NCBI GenBank assembly: GCA_013285505.1
Contig: CP053450.1
Location: 666,796 to 730,795 of the forward strand
Direction of reading: 5' to 3'
Origin: Planctomycetota bacterium
GTDB taxonomy: Bacteria; Planctomycetota; Phycisphaerae; Phycisphaerales; UBA1924
Length of the DNA stretch: 64,000 nt
A program made the position numbers and the translations under genes. Below are positions 29,035 to 37,130 of this stretch, in pieces; the first letter of the stretch is position 1; every line of letters starts with the position of its first letter. The notes beneath the pieces were generated by a model. That model did no database searches. It had not been told where the DNA came from and saw only the letters and a program-made list of their open reading frames with translations.

Positions 29035-30430
29035 ATGATTCGCTTATCGATCGCGTCGTCGGCTGCGCTGACCATGTTGTGCGCCGGGGCGGCGCAGGGA
29101 CAGAATTGGTCCAACTCCGGCGGCAACGCCGGCCGCAACGGCCTGACCGCCGAGCTCGGGCCCGACGCCGCCACCGTTCTGTGGACCGGCGGCCGCCCGT
29201 CGAGCATTGCCTGGCAGCCCGTGATCGACGGGAGCACGGTGTACGCCGTCCGCCAGACCGGCTTCCCGCCCGAGCCCGACAGCGATGAGTCGCCCGTGGT
29301 GGCGATGGATCTGGACACCGGGGCCGAATTGTGGTTCGCCGACATTCCGTTTGAGAACGGCGACTGGACGACGTGGATCGCCGGGGCGCGGGACGGGCTG
29401 GTGTTCGCCTGCCGCGGCGGGAACGGCTCGACCTCGTCGGCCCGGGTCTACGCCCTCGACGGGCGCGACCGGCGCCGTGGTGTGGACGAGCGAGGACGAG
29501 GTGAGCGCCGGTGCCTACGACGGCGTGGTCTTCGCGCCCGACGGCGACCTGCTCGTCGGCGATTTCCGCAACGTGACACGCATCGACTTCGACACCGGCG
29601 ACACGGTGTGGCGGGTCGGCCGCACGTGCTCGGTCAGCAGCAGCTGCGGCGGGGCCAGCTCTGGTGATGCGCTCTACATCGCCGACGCTACCGGTGGCGG
29701 CAACGTTATCCGGCGGCTCAGCATCGCGACGGGCGCTCTCGAGTACGAGGGCCCCGTCATGTCCGGGTTCACCGTGCAGAACACGCCGATGGTCGGCCCG
29801 GACGGGCGGATCTTCATGAGCCGCACGCAGAACAACCCGGCGGTCGATTTCTTTTACGCCTTCGAGGACACCGGCGGCGCGATCAACCAGCTCTGGAGCA
29901 CCGAGGCCGCGTGGACCACGACCAGCGAGTTCTGCGTCGGCCCCGACGGCAGCGTCTACATGATCGGCCCGGCGCAGACCATCCAACGCCGCCACCCCGC
30001 GACGGGCGCGCTGCTGGACGAGTCGGCGTCGGTCGATGCCGATTTCCTCTCGCCCCGCATGGCCGCCGACCGCGACGGGCGGGTCTACTTCTCCAACGGC
30101 TCGTTCAACGACGGCCGCTTCTACTCCTTCAACGCGGATCTGAGCCCGCGCTGGGATGTCCCCGTGACGAACATCAACATCGGGGCGCCCGCGATCGGGC
30201 GTGACGGCACTCTGGTCGTCTGCGGCGTGGGGACCGACGTGCGGGCGTACCGCACGGAGCGGTGCATCGCCGATTTCAACGGCGACGGCTCGGTCAATAC
30301 CCAAGACGTCCTCGCCTTCCTGAACGCCTGGACCGCCGGGGACCCCTCGGCCGACGTCAACGGCGACGGCAGCGTCAATACGCAGGATGTTCTGGCATTT
30401 CTCAACCTCTGGAACGCCGGATGCGGTTAA
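29035..30430 (+). CDS. Secreted PQQ-like beta-propeller with dockerin-like tail (one frame break)
   Basis: Corrected length 464 residues. Signal peptide (IASSAALTMLCAGAAQG), then propeller blades of the PQQ/BamB type (SPVVAMDLDTGAELWFAD, RVYALDGATGAVVWTSED, NVTRIDFDTGDTVWRVG, RRHPATGALLDES), then two dockerin-like EF-hand repeats, D-F-N-G-D-G-S-V-N-T-Q-D-V-L and D-V-N-G-D-G-S-V-N-T-Q-D-V-L, bracketed by Cys (CIAD at the start, GCG at the end). The frame shifts +1 at the GGG of 29461-29463. GGAGGAG lies 6 nt before the ATG. It opens a five-gene plus-strand run of secreted proteins with the same tail. The propeller probably serves as a binding or scaffold domain; no enzyme motif is seen. Confidence 0.85.
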
Positions 30431-30514
30431 GCTGACCAGCATGTCCGGTCGGGACCCGCTGGCCGCCGACACCGATCTCTCCGGTCCGCCTTCCCGACAA
30501 GGAGCCCTCACGCC

Positions 30515-32096
30515 ATGACCATCAAGACCCACGCCATCGTGCTCGCTGCGCTCTCTGCCACGCTCGGCGGCCAGGCCGCGGCACAGACCGATCTGCTCCC
30601 TGATATCTTCGTCGAACCCAGCTATCTCTACGACAACCAGATCACCGTCGAGGGCGGCGTCCGATATCTCCGGCTCTCCAACGGCACGGCCAACATCGGC
30701 CTCGGCAAGCTCTATCTCCGCGGCGGGGAGATCAACGGTGACACCCGCACCGTCTACCAGCGCGTCTACCGCGACGACGGCTCCAGCTGGGAACGCGAGG
30801 CCGGGCAGTTCACGCACCACTCCAACCACGGCCACATGCACTTTGACGACTGGGCCGCGTACCGCCTCCGCGAGATCGTCGGGCAGGACGGCGTCGGTGA
30901 TATCGTCGCCGAGGGCTTCAAGACTAGCTTCTGCATCATCGACCTCGGGGTGTACGACTCGAGCCTGCCCAACTTCAACCCCAACGGCGAGTTCCGCTCG
31001 TGCAACAGCACGATTCAGGGGCTCAGCGTCGGCTGGGTCGATATCTACAGCAAGGGCCTCTCCGGCCAGGTCATCCCGATCGACGGCGTGCCCGACGGCG
31101 AGTACTGGCTCGAGTCCGAGGTCGATCCCGACAACCACGTGCTCGAGTCGGACGAGGACAACAACATCAGCCGCGTGCGCGTGGTCATCGGCGGCGGAGG
31201 AGGGCTCGAGCCCGACGCGTTCGAGCCCAACGAGACTCGCGCCGAGACCGCGGGCCGCGCCGAGGGGCGCGCCCAACAGCCCAAACTTCGGCCCCTGCAA
31301 CCCGCAGCGGGTCCAGGGCGGCCTGACCATCCACGACGGCTTTGACGAGGACCACTTCCGGTTCTACGTCAACTCCACCGGCACCAGCCAGGACTTCGCC
31401 CGCATCAACTTCCAGCACTCCCAGGGAGACCTGGACATGGAGCTCTACAACGCCAACGGCCAGCGCGTCGGGATCGCCAACGGCACCTCCAACAGCGAGA
31501 CCATTTCGCTCAACACCATGTCCAGCGGGTACTACACCCTCCGCGTCTACGGCTACAACGGGGCGACCTCGCCGGGCTACACCGTGACCATCGATCCGCC
31601 CTCGAATCAGGCACCGGCCCTCGTCATCACCACGCCCCCAGCCGGCGACACCGTGATCGAGCTCGGCGAAGACTCCTACCGCAACGAGTGGAACGCCTCC
31701 GACCCCGAGGACAACGACACCTGGGTCACGATCTACGCCAACGAGACGCCGGGCTTTGACGGCAACGAGATCCTCATGCCGACGTCGCTCCACACACCGG
31801 GCGACCAGGGCTTCTACATCATCAACACCGCCTACCTTGAGGAGGGCACCTACTACATCCTCGGCGAGATCACCGACGGCGGCACCACGACCACCGCGGT
31901 CAGCCCCGGCACGCTCACGGTCGTCGACTTCTGCGACGGCGACTTCAACCGCGACGGCGATGTCAACACGCAGGACGTCCTCGACTTCCTGAACGCGTGG
32001 AACGCCGACGAGGCCGAGGCCGATGTGAACGGCGATGGGAGCGTCGATATCCTCGACGTGCTCGACTTCCTGAATATTTGGAACGCCGCCTGCTGA
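30515..32096 (+). CDS. Lysyl oxidase-like copper protein with PPC and dockerin-like domains (one frame break)
   Basis: Corrected length 526 residues. Signal peptide (VLAALSATLGGQAAAQ), a lysyl-oxidase domain with the copper site HHSNHGHMHFDDW (101-113) and GLSVGWVDIYSKGLSGQ, the region that contains the conserved Tyr, then a pre-peptidase C-terminal (PPC) beta-sandwich (about 245-350), an Ig-like segment and a two-repeat dockerin-like tail with bracketing Cys (CDGD ... NAAC). Bacterial lysyl oxidases oxidise lysine side chains to aldehydes, which can crosslink proteins; extracellular action is expected. The +1 break is in the GGGG at 31264-31267, between the oxidase and PPC parts. AAGGAG precedes ATG 30515. 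Confidence 0.88.
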
Positions 32097-32126
32097 GAGC
32101 GGTCGACGCACCTCAGATGAATCAGC

Positions 32127-32161
32127 AACCAGCGATCGCGGGATCCCCGCGATCGCTGGTT
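32127..32161 (+). terminator. Long perfect hairpin after the lysyl oxidase gene
   Basis: A 16-bp perfect stem, AACCAGCGATCGCGGG (32127-32142) with its complement at 32146-32161 and a 3-nt loop, 30 bp after the stop. The following TGTGTCT is only weakly U-rich. The GCGATCGC core recurs in the hairpin after the next gene. Confidence 0.6.
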
Positions 32162-32255
32162 GTGTCTATGGCTCCGTGATTCGCTCGCAGGATCCGCACT
32201 CGGACTCGCGGTGTCATATTGGGCAATTTTGATGTCGACATTTGGGTCATCACTC

Positions 32256-32284
32256 TTGCGACAGCACACCCCCCTTGCTAGTCT
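32256..32284 (+). promoter_or_regulatory. Candidate promoter of first serine protease gene
   Basis: TTGCGA (32256-32261) and TAGTCT (32279-32284) with a 17-bp spacer. The same layout, with related flanks (CTCTTGC ... CCTTG-TAG-CTCGC), stands before the downstream paralogue. Confidence 0.55.
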
Positions 32285-32360
32285 CGCGTTCACACTACGA
32301 GCCGCCCCGCTCGGCGACGGAGGGCGTTTGCTGAGGGGCGGCGACAATAGGGATAACACG

Positions 32361-34499
32361 ATGCGTACAAAGCACTCCGCCGCGGCGGCATTGGTTCTCA
32401 CCGCCGCGATGTGCGGCTCACTCGCCGCGACGGCCTCCGCCCAGGACGCGATCACCGCGCCGCTGATCACCGAACCGATGCCGATCGACGTCGACTCCGG
32501 CCTGGTCAGCAACGACGGCGACACCGAGGCGGTGATCTTCAGCCACACGATCTTCATTCCCGGTGCCGCGGCGCTCCGGCTGGAGTTCGACGAGGCCACC
32601 CTCTCGGGGCTGATTAGCGACGGCAGCGGCAGCTACCTGCGCATCCGGTCTCTGTTTGACGGCGGCGAGCAGCGCCTCGACGCCCGCCACGTCGAGCAAT
32701 GGCAGAACACCTCGGCCTACTTCAACGGCGACGAGGTCACGATCGAGATCGTGGCCCAGCCGGGCACCGGCGCCAACCGGCTGGCGATGAGCATCGTGCA
32801 GGCCGAGTTCGAGCCGTTCGTGGACCGCTCGATCTGCGGCCCGACCGACGACCGGGTGCTCTCCAGCGACAACCGGGCCGCGAGGCTTCTGCCCGTCGGC
32901 TGCACGGGCTGGCTCATCAACGACTGCAACAGCTGCTTCCTGACCGCCGGCCACTGCTCGACGTCGAACAGCAGCATCAACGTCGTGCAGTTCAATGTGC
33001 CGCTCTCGAACAGTGAGGGCAGCCTCAACCACCCGCCACCCGAGGACCAGTACGCCTTCGACGTGGCCAGCCGCCAGAGCAACGGCGGTGGGGGCGTGGG
33101 TAACGACTACGCCTACTTCGGCGTGTTCCCCAACTCCAACACCGGGCTCACCCCCGCCGAGGCCTACGGCGACGTCTACCAACTCGCGACGCCGCCGCAG
33201 AATCAGGGTCAGGACATCCGCATCACCGGCTACGGGACCACCGGCAACGGTGTGCCCCGCCAGTGGAATCAGGTCCAGAAGACCCACACGGGCCCCTTCT
33301 TCTCCTTCGCTGGGACGACACTCTCGTATCAGACCGATACCACCGGCGGCAACTCCGGGTCCCCGGTCATCAACGAAGACACCGGCGAGGCCATCGGCAT
33401 CCACACCCACGGCGGTTGCGGGTCCAACAGCGGCAACTACGGCACCGGTGCCAACCACTCCGGGTTGCAGGCGTACCTGGCCAACCCCAAGGGCGTCTGC
33501 GAGTGCCCGCAGCTCGACTTCTTCTTCCCGGGCGGCCTCCCCGACAGCATCGACCCCTCCGGCGGCACGCAGGTCGTGATCGAGGTTCTGCCCAACGGCG
33601 ATGCCGATCCCGAGCCCGGCACCGGCATCTTCTACGTCGACGGTGGCTCCGGCTTCGTCGCGTTCCCCATGGACCAGATCCAGGACAACGTCTACGTCGC
33701 CACGTTCCCCGCCGTCGAGTGCCGCAGCACTGCCCGCTACTACTTCAGCGCCGAGACCGACGACGGAGAGACGGCGTTTGAACCCCGCGAGGCCCCCAAC
33801 TCTTCCTACGACGTCTTCGCCGCGGCCTCCCGCACGGTCGTGCTCGACGACGACTTCGAGAACGACAACGGCTTCACCGTGATCAACGAGAACGTCAACG
33901 CCGGCGGCTGGAAGCGGTCGATCGTGCAGGGCAACCCCAACGACGACTACAACGGCGGGGGCAAGGCCTACATCACCGGCAACGGCCTGGGCAACCCCGA
34001 TCTGGACGGCGGGCCGACCCGCCTGGTCTCGCCGACCTTTGATCTCTCCGGCCTGAGCGACCCCTACCTCGGCTACGCCCGCTGGTTCAGCGCGGTGGAC
34101 AGCACCGACCGCCTCACCATCGAGCTGTCCGACGACGGCGGCTCGACGTGGGCGACCGTGGAGGACCTGACCGATCAGGGCGACCAGTGGGTCTTCGTCA
34201 GCCACCGTGTGGCCGACTACATCTCGCTGACCGACAACGTGGTCGCGCGGTTCAGCGCGGTTGACGGCGGCAGCGACACCCGCGTCGAGGGCGGCATCGA
34301 CGCGTTCATCCTCGACGAGGTTGACTGTGGTGGCTGCATCGCCGACTTTAACGGCGACGGCGACGTGAACACCCAGGACGTGCTCTCTTTCCTGAACGCC
34401 TGGAACGCCGGCGACGGCTCGGCCGACATCAACGGCGACGGCAGCGTGAACACCCAAGACGTGCTCGCGTTCCTGAACCTCTGGAACGAGGGCTGCTGA
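32361..34499 (+). CDS. Secreted trypsin-fold serine protease with dockerin-like tail, copy 1
   Basis: A 712-residue secreted protease. Signal peptide ends at ATASAQ (about 28). A beta-sandwich-like segment (30-150) precedes the chymotrypsin-fold domain with His198 in LTAGHCS, Asp249 in GNDYAYFG and Ser332 in TTGGNSGSP. After about 440 come a propeptide-like or Ig-like beta region, a jelly-roll (GGPTRLVSPTFDLSG) and two dockerin-like repeats closed by Cys (CIAD ... NEGC). Start ATG 32361 follows AGGGAT; upstream in-frame sequence to 32160 is non-coding leader with the promoter. The next gene is a close tandem paralogue, nearly identical over the first 470 residues and diverging after. Substrate is unknown. 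Confidence 0.9.
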   Translation: MRTKHSAAAALVLTAAMCGSLAATASAQDAITAPLITEPMPIDVDSGLVSNDGDTEAVIFSHTIFIPGAAALRLEFDEATLSGLISDGSGSYLRIRSLFDGGEQRLDARHVEQWQNTSAYFNGDEVTIEIVAQPGTGANRLAMSIVQAEFEPFVDRSICGPTDDRVLSSDNRAARLLPVGCTGWLINDCNSCFLTAGHCSTSNSSINVVQFNVPLSNSEGSLNHPPPEDQYAFDVASRQSNGGGGVGNDYAYFGVFPNSNTGLTPAEAYGDVYQLATPPQNQGQDIRITGYGTTGNGVPRQWNQVQKTHTGPFFSFAGTTLSYQTDTTGGNSGSPVINEDTGEAIGIHTHGGCGSNSGNYGTGANHSGLQAYLANPKGVCECPQLDFFFPGGLPDSIDPSGGTQVVIEVLPNGDADPEPGTGIFYVDGGSGFVAFPMDQIQDNVYVATFPAVECRSTARYYFSAETDDGETAFEPREAPNSSYDVFAAASRTVVLDDDFENDNGFTVINENVNAGGWKRSIVQGNPNDDYNGGGKAYITGNGLGNPDLDGGPTRLVSPTFDLSGLSDPYLGYARWFSAVDSTDRLTIELSDDGGSTWATVEDLTDQGDQWVFVSHRVADYISLTDNVVARFSAVDGGSDTRVEGGIDAFILDEVDCGGCIADFNGDGDVNTQDVLSFLNAWNAGDGSADINGDGSVNTQDVLAFLNLWNEGC

Positions 34500-34568
34500 G
34501 CCCGACGACACCGCCCCGGGCAGACCCGAAAGCGCCGGTCCCGACCGCGGGACCCTCGCAACCCACCC

Positions 34569-34625
34569 ACGACCAGCGATCGCGGCGGCCGCCATCCCGG
34601 CCCCGCGATCGCTGGTCGTCTCTGC
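34569..34625 (+). terminator. Long hairpin after serine protease copy 1
   Basis: A 17-bp perfect stem: ACGACCAGCGATCGCGG (34569-34585) pairs with 34603-34619; the 17-nt loop can itself fold. TCTCT... follows, without a real U tract. It shares the CCAGCGATCGCGG arm with the hairpin at 32127. The remainder of this 314-bp gap (34500-34813) holds the next promoter. Confidence 0.55.
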
Positions 34626-34693
34626 GCTCCGCACCACGGCCCGCTCGCGACCCGGGACGGCGCAAATACCCGCACAACACTGATCCGTGACTC

Positions 34694-34722
34694 TTGCAGA
34701 CGCCCGCCCGCCTTGATAGCCT
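34694..34722 (+). promoter_or_regulatory. Candidate promoter of second serine protease gene
   Basis: TTGCAG (34694-34699) and TAGCCT (34717-34722) with a 17-bp spacer, matching the element before copy 1 in spacing and flanks. Conservation between the duplicates while surrounding sequence differs supports function. Confidence 0.55.
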
Positions 34723-34813
34723 CGCCATTCACCCACCCAGCCAATCCGCCCGAGTTCGCAGCGATCGTGCTGCGGAGCAGAGCGGCTGCGGAGCAGAGAG
34801 AAGGAAGAAACCG

Positions 34814-36970
34814 ATGCGTACCAAGCGATTCACGACTGCGGCCGCGCTGCTGGCCGCGGCAACCGTGTGGGGCACTCTCCCCGCCGTCTCCTGCGCCCAG
34901 GACGCGATCACCGCGCCGCTGATCACCGAGCCGATGCCGATCGACGTCGATTCCGGCCTCGTCAGCAACGACGGCGACGCCGAGGCGGTGATCTTCAGCC
35001 ACACGATCTTCATCCCGGGTGCCGCGGCCTTGCGGCTGGAGTTTGACGAGGCCACCCTCTCTGGTCTGATCAGCGACGGCAGCGGCAGCTACCTGCGCAT
35101 CCGTAGCCTGTTCGACGGCGGCGAGCAGCGCCTCGACGCGCGCCACGTCGAGCAGTGGCAGAACACCTCTGCCTACTTCAACGGCGACGAGGTCACGATC
35201 GAGATCGTCGCTCAGCCCGGCACGGGCGCGAATCGCCTCGCGATGAGCATCGTGCAGGCCGAGTTCGAGCCGTTCGTAGACCGCTCCATCTGCGGCCCGA
35301 CCGACGACCGCGTGCTCTCCAGCGACAACCGCGCCGCCCGCCTGCTCCCGATCGGGTGCACGGGCTGGTTGATCGACGATTGCAACAACTGCTTCCTGAC
35401 CGCCGGCCACTGCTCGACCTCCAACAGCAGCATCAGCGTTGTCGAGTTCAACGTCCCGCTCTCCAACAGCAACGGCAGCCTCAATCACCCCGCGCCCGAA
35501 GACCAGTACGCTTTCGACGTCGCCAGCCGCCAGAGCAACAACGGCGGAGGCGTGGGCAACGACTACGCCTACTTCGGCGTCTTCCCCAACTCCAACACCG
35601 GCCTGACCCCAGCCGAGGCTTACGGCGATGTGTACCACCTGACCACACCGCCGCCGGTCCAGGGCCAGGACATCCGCATTACCGGCTACGGCACCACGGG
35701 CAGCGGCGTCCCCTCGGAGTGGAACCAGGTCCAGAAGACCCACGCCGGACCCTACTTCTCCTTCGGCGGCACGACGCTCTCCTACCAGACCGATACCACC
35801 GGCGGCAACTCCGGCTCCCCGGTCATCAACGACGTCACGGGCGAAGCGATCGGCATCCACACCCACGGCGGCTGCGGCAGCAACAGCGGCAACTACGGCA
35901 CCGGCGCCAACCACTCCGGGCTGCAGGCCTACCTCGCCAACCCCCAGGGCGTCTGCGAGTGCCCCCAGATCGACTTCTTCTTCCCCGGCGGCCTGCCCGA
36001 ACAGGTTGACCCCGCCGGCGGCACGCAGATCGTCGTCGAGGTGCTGCCCAACGGCGACGTCAACCCCGAGCCCGGCACCGGCATCTTCTACATCGACGAC
36101 GGCTCCGGCTTCATCGCGATGCCCATGGACGAAATCCAGGACAACGTGTACGTCACCACCTTCCCGCCGATCGACTGCGGCACCACCGCCGGCTTCTACT
36201 TCAGCGCCGAGACCGAGAACGGCGAGACCGTCCTCGAGCCTCGCACCGCGCCCACGACGACCTACAGCGCCGACGTCGCCCTCGGCATCGACGTGATCCT
36301 CGCCGACAACTTCGAGACCGACACCGGCTGGACCGTCGAGGACGTCGCCCTCGAGACCGGGTCCTGGGACCGCGGCGTCCCCGCCAACGGCGGCTCCCGC
36401 GGCGACCCCGCCACCGACTTCGACGGCTCCGGCAGCTGCTGGGTCACCGGCAACGCCGCCGACGAGGACATCGACGGCGGGCCCACCCGCCTGATCAGCC
36501 CCGCGCTCGACCTGTCCGCGTCGCCCGAATCGGTCATCAGCTACGCACGCTGGTTCACCAACGACGACAACGACGCCGACAGGCTCACCGTCGAGGTCTC
36601 CGACGACGACGGCGCGTCGTGGTCACTGGTCGAAAGCGTTCCCAACTCGATCGGCTGGACCGAGGCCAGCTTCGCGCCCGCCGATTTCGTCGCGCTCACC
36701 TCCACCGTCCGGGTGCGTTTCAGCGCGACCGATAACCCGAACGACTCGGTCACCGAGGCCGCGATCGACGCCTTCCGTGTCTTCACCTACATCTGCGACG
36801 AAGACTGCGCCGCCGACTTCAACCAGGACGACGCGGTGGACACCCTCGACGTGCTCGCCTTCCTGAACGCGTGGGTCGCCGGCGACGACTCCGCCGACTT
36901 CAACGAGGACGACGTCGTCGACACGCAGGACGTGCTGGCCTTCCTGAATGCCTGGAACGCCGGGTGTTAA
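34814..36970 (+). CDS. Secreted trypsin-fold serine protease with dockerin-like tail, copy 2
   Basis: A 718-residue tandem paralogue of the preceding protease. The signal peptide differs (FTTAAALLAAATVWGTLPAV) but the mature protein from DAITAPLITEPMPIDVDSG through the protease domain (LTAGHCS, GNDYAYFG, TTGGNSGSP) is almost the same. After about residue 500 the two diverge: this copy has a different jelly-roll (DTGWTVEDVALETGSW, then GGPTRLISPALDLS) and a dockerin-like tail in which the loops are degenerate (DFNQDDAVDT, DFNEDDVVDT) yet still end in C (CAAD ... NAGC). AAGGAA precedes ATG 34814. A clear terminator follows at 37010. The pattern suggests duplication followed by change of the C-terminal binding region. 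Confidence 0.9.
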   Translation: MRTKRFTTAAALLAAATVWGTLPAVSCAQDAITAPLITEPMPIDVDSGLVSNDGDAEAVIFSHTIFIPGAAALRLEFDEATLSGLISDGSGSYLRIRSLFDGGEQRLDARHVEQWQNTSAYFNGDEVTIEIVAQPGTGANRLAMSIVQAEFEPFVDRSICGPTDDRVLSSDNRAARLLPIGCTGWLIDDCNNCFLTAGHCSTSNSSISVVEFNVPLSNSNGSLNHPAPEDQYAFDVASRQSNNGGGVGNDYAYFGVFPNSNTGLTPAEAYGDVYHLTTPPPVQGQDIRITGYGTTGSGVPSEWNQVQKTHAGPYFSFGGTTLSYQTDTTGGNSGSPVINDVTGEAIGIHTHGGCGSNSGNYGTGANHSGLQAYLANPQGVCECPQIDFFFPGGLPEQVDPAGGTQIVVEVLPNGDVNPEPGTGIFYIDDGSGFIAMPMDEIQDNVYVTTFPPIDCGTTAGFYFSAETENGETVLEPRTAPTTTYSADVALGIDVILADNFETDTGWTVEDVALETGSWDRGVPANGGSRGDPATDFDGSGSCWVTGNAADEDIDGGPTRLISPALDLSASPESVISYARWFTNDDNDADRLTVEVSDDDGASWSLVESVPNSIGWTEASFAPADFVALTSTVRVRFSATDNPNDSVTEAAIDAFRVFTYICDEDCAADFNQDDAVDTLDVLAFLNAWVAGDDSADFNEDDVVDTQDVLAFLNAWNAGC

Positions 36971-37009
36971 CTTAGGCGATATCGGAAGACAATATTTTTA
37001 TTGCATCGC

Positions 37010-37048
37010 GCCGGGGGTCATCGCTAGGATGACCCCCGGCTTCATTTT
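37010..37048 (+). terminator. Rho-independent terminator
   Basis: A 12-bp perfect stem: GCCGGGGGTCAT (37010-37021) and ATGACCCCCGGC (37029-37040), a 7-nt loop, then TTCATTTT. It is 40 bp after the second protease stop. Confidence 0.9.
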
Positions 37049-37130
37049 CTACGCATGAAGAGTGGACGCTCCGCGCCGCGTCAGCATCTGTTGGCGGCCC
37101 GCAAACCGAGAGACCGACAGGAGAGACAAC

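Noticed and set aside
32127..34620. HIP1-type (GCGATCGC) genome-wide palindrome as in cyanobacteria
   Set aside because: I noticed the octamer only in the two hairpins, not scattered through the window; no enrichment is claimed.
32418..35914. Minus-strand frames of 772 and 565 codons opposite the two serine protease genes
   Set aside because: Antisense shadows: they are similar to each other only because the sense genes are duplicates, and they lack starts with ribosome-binding sites.
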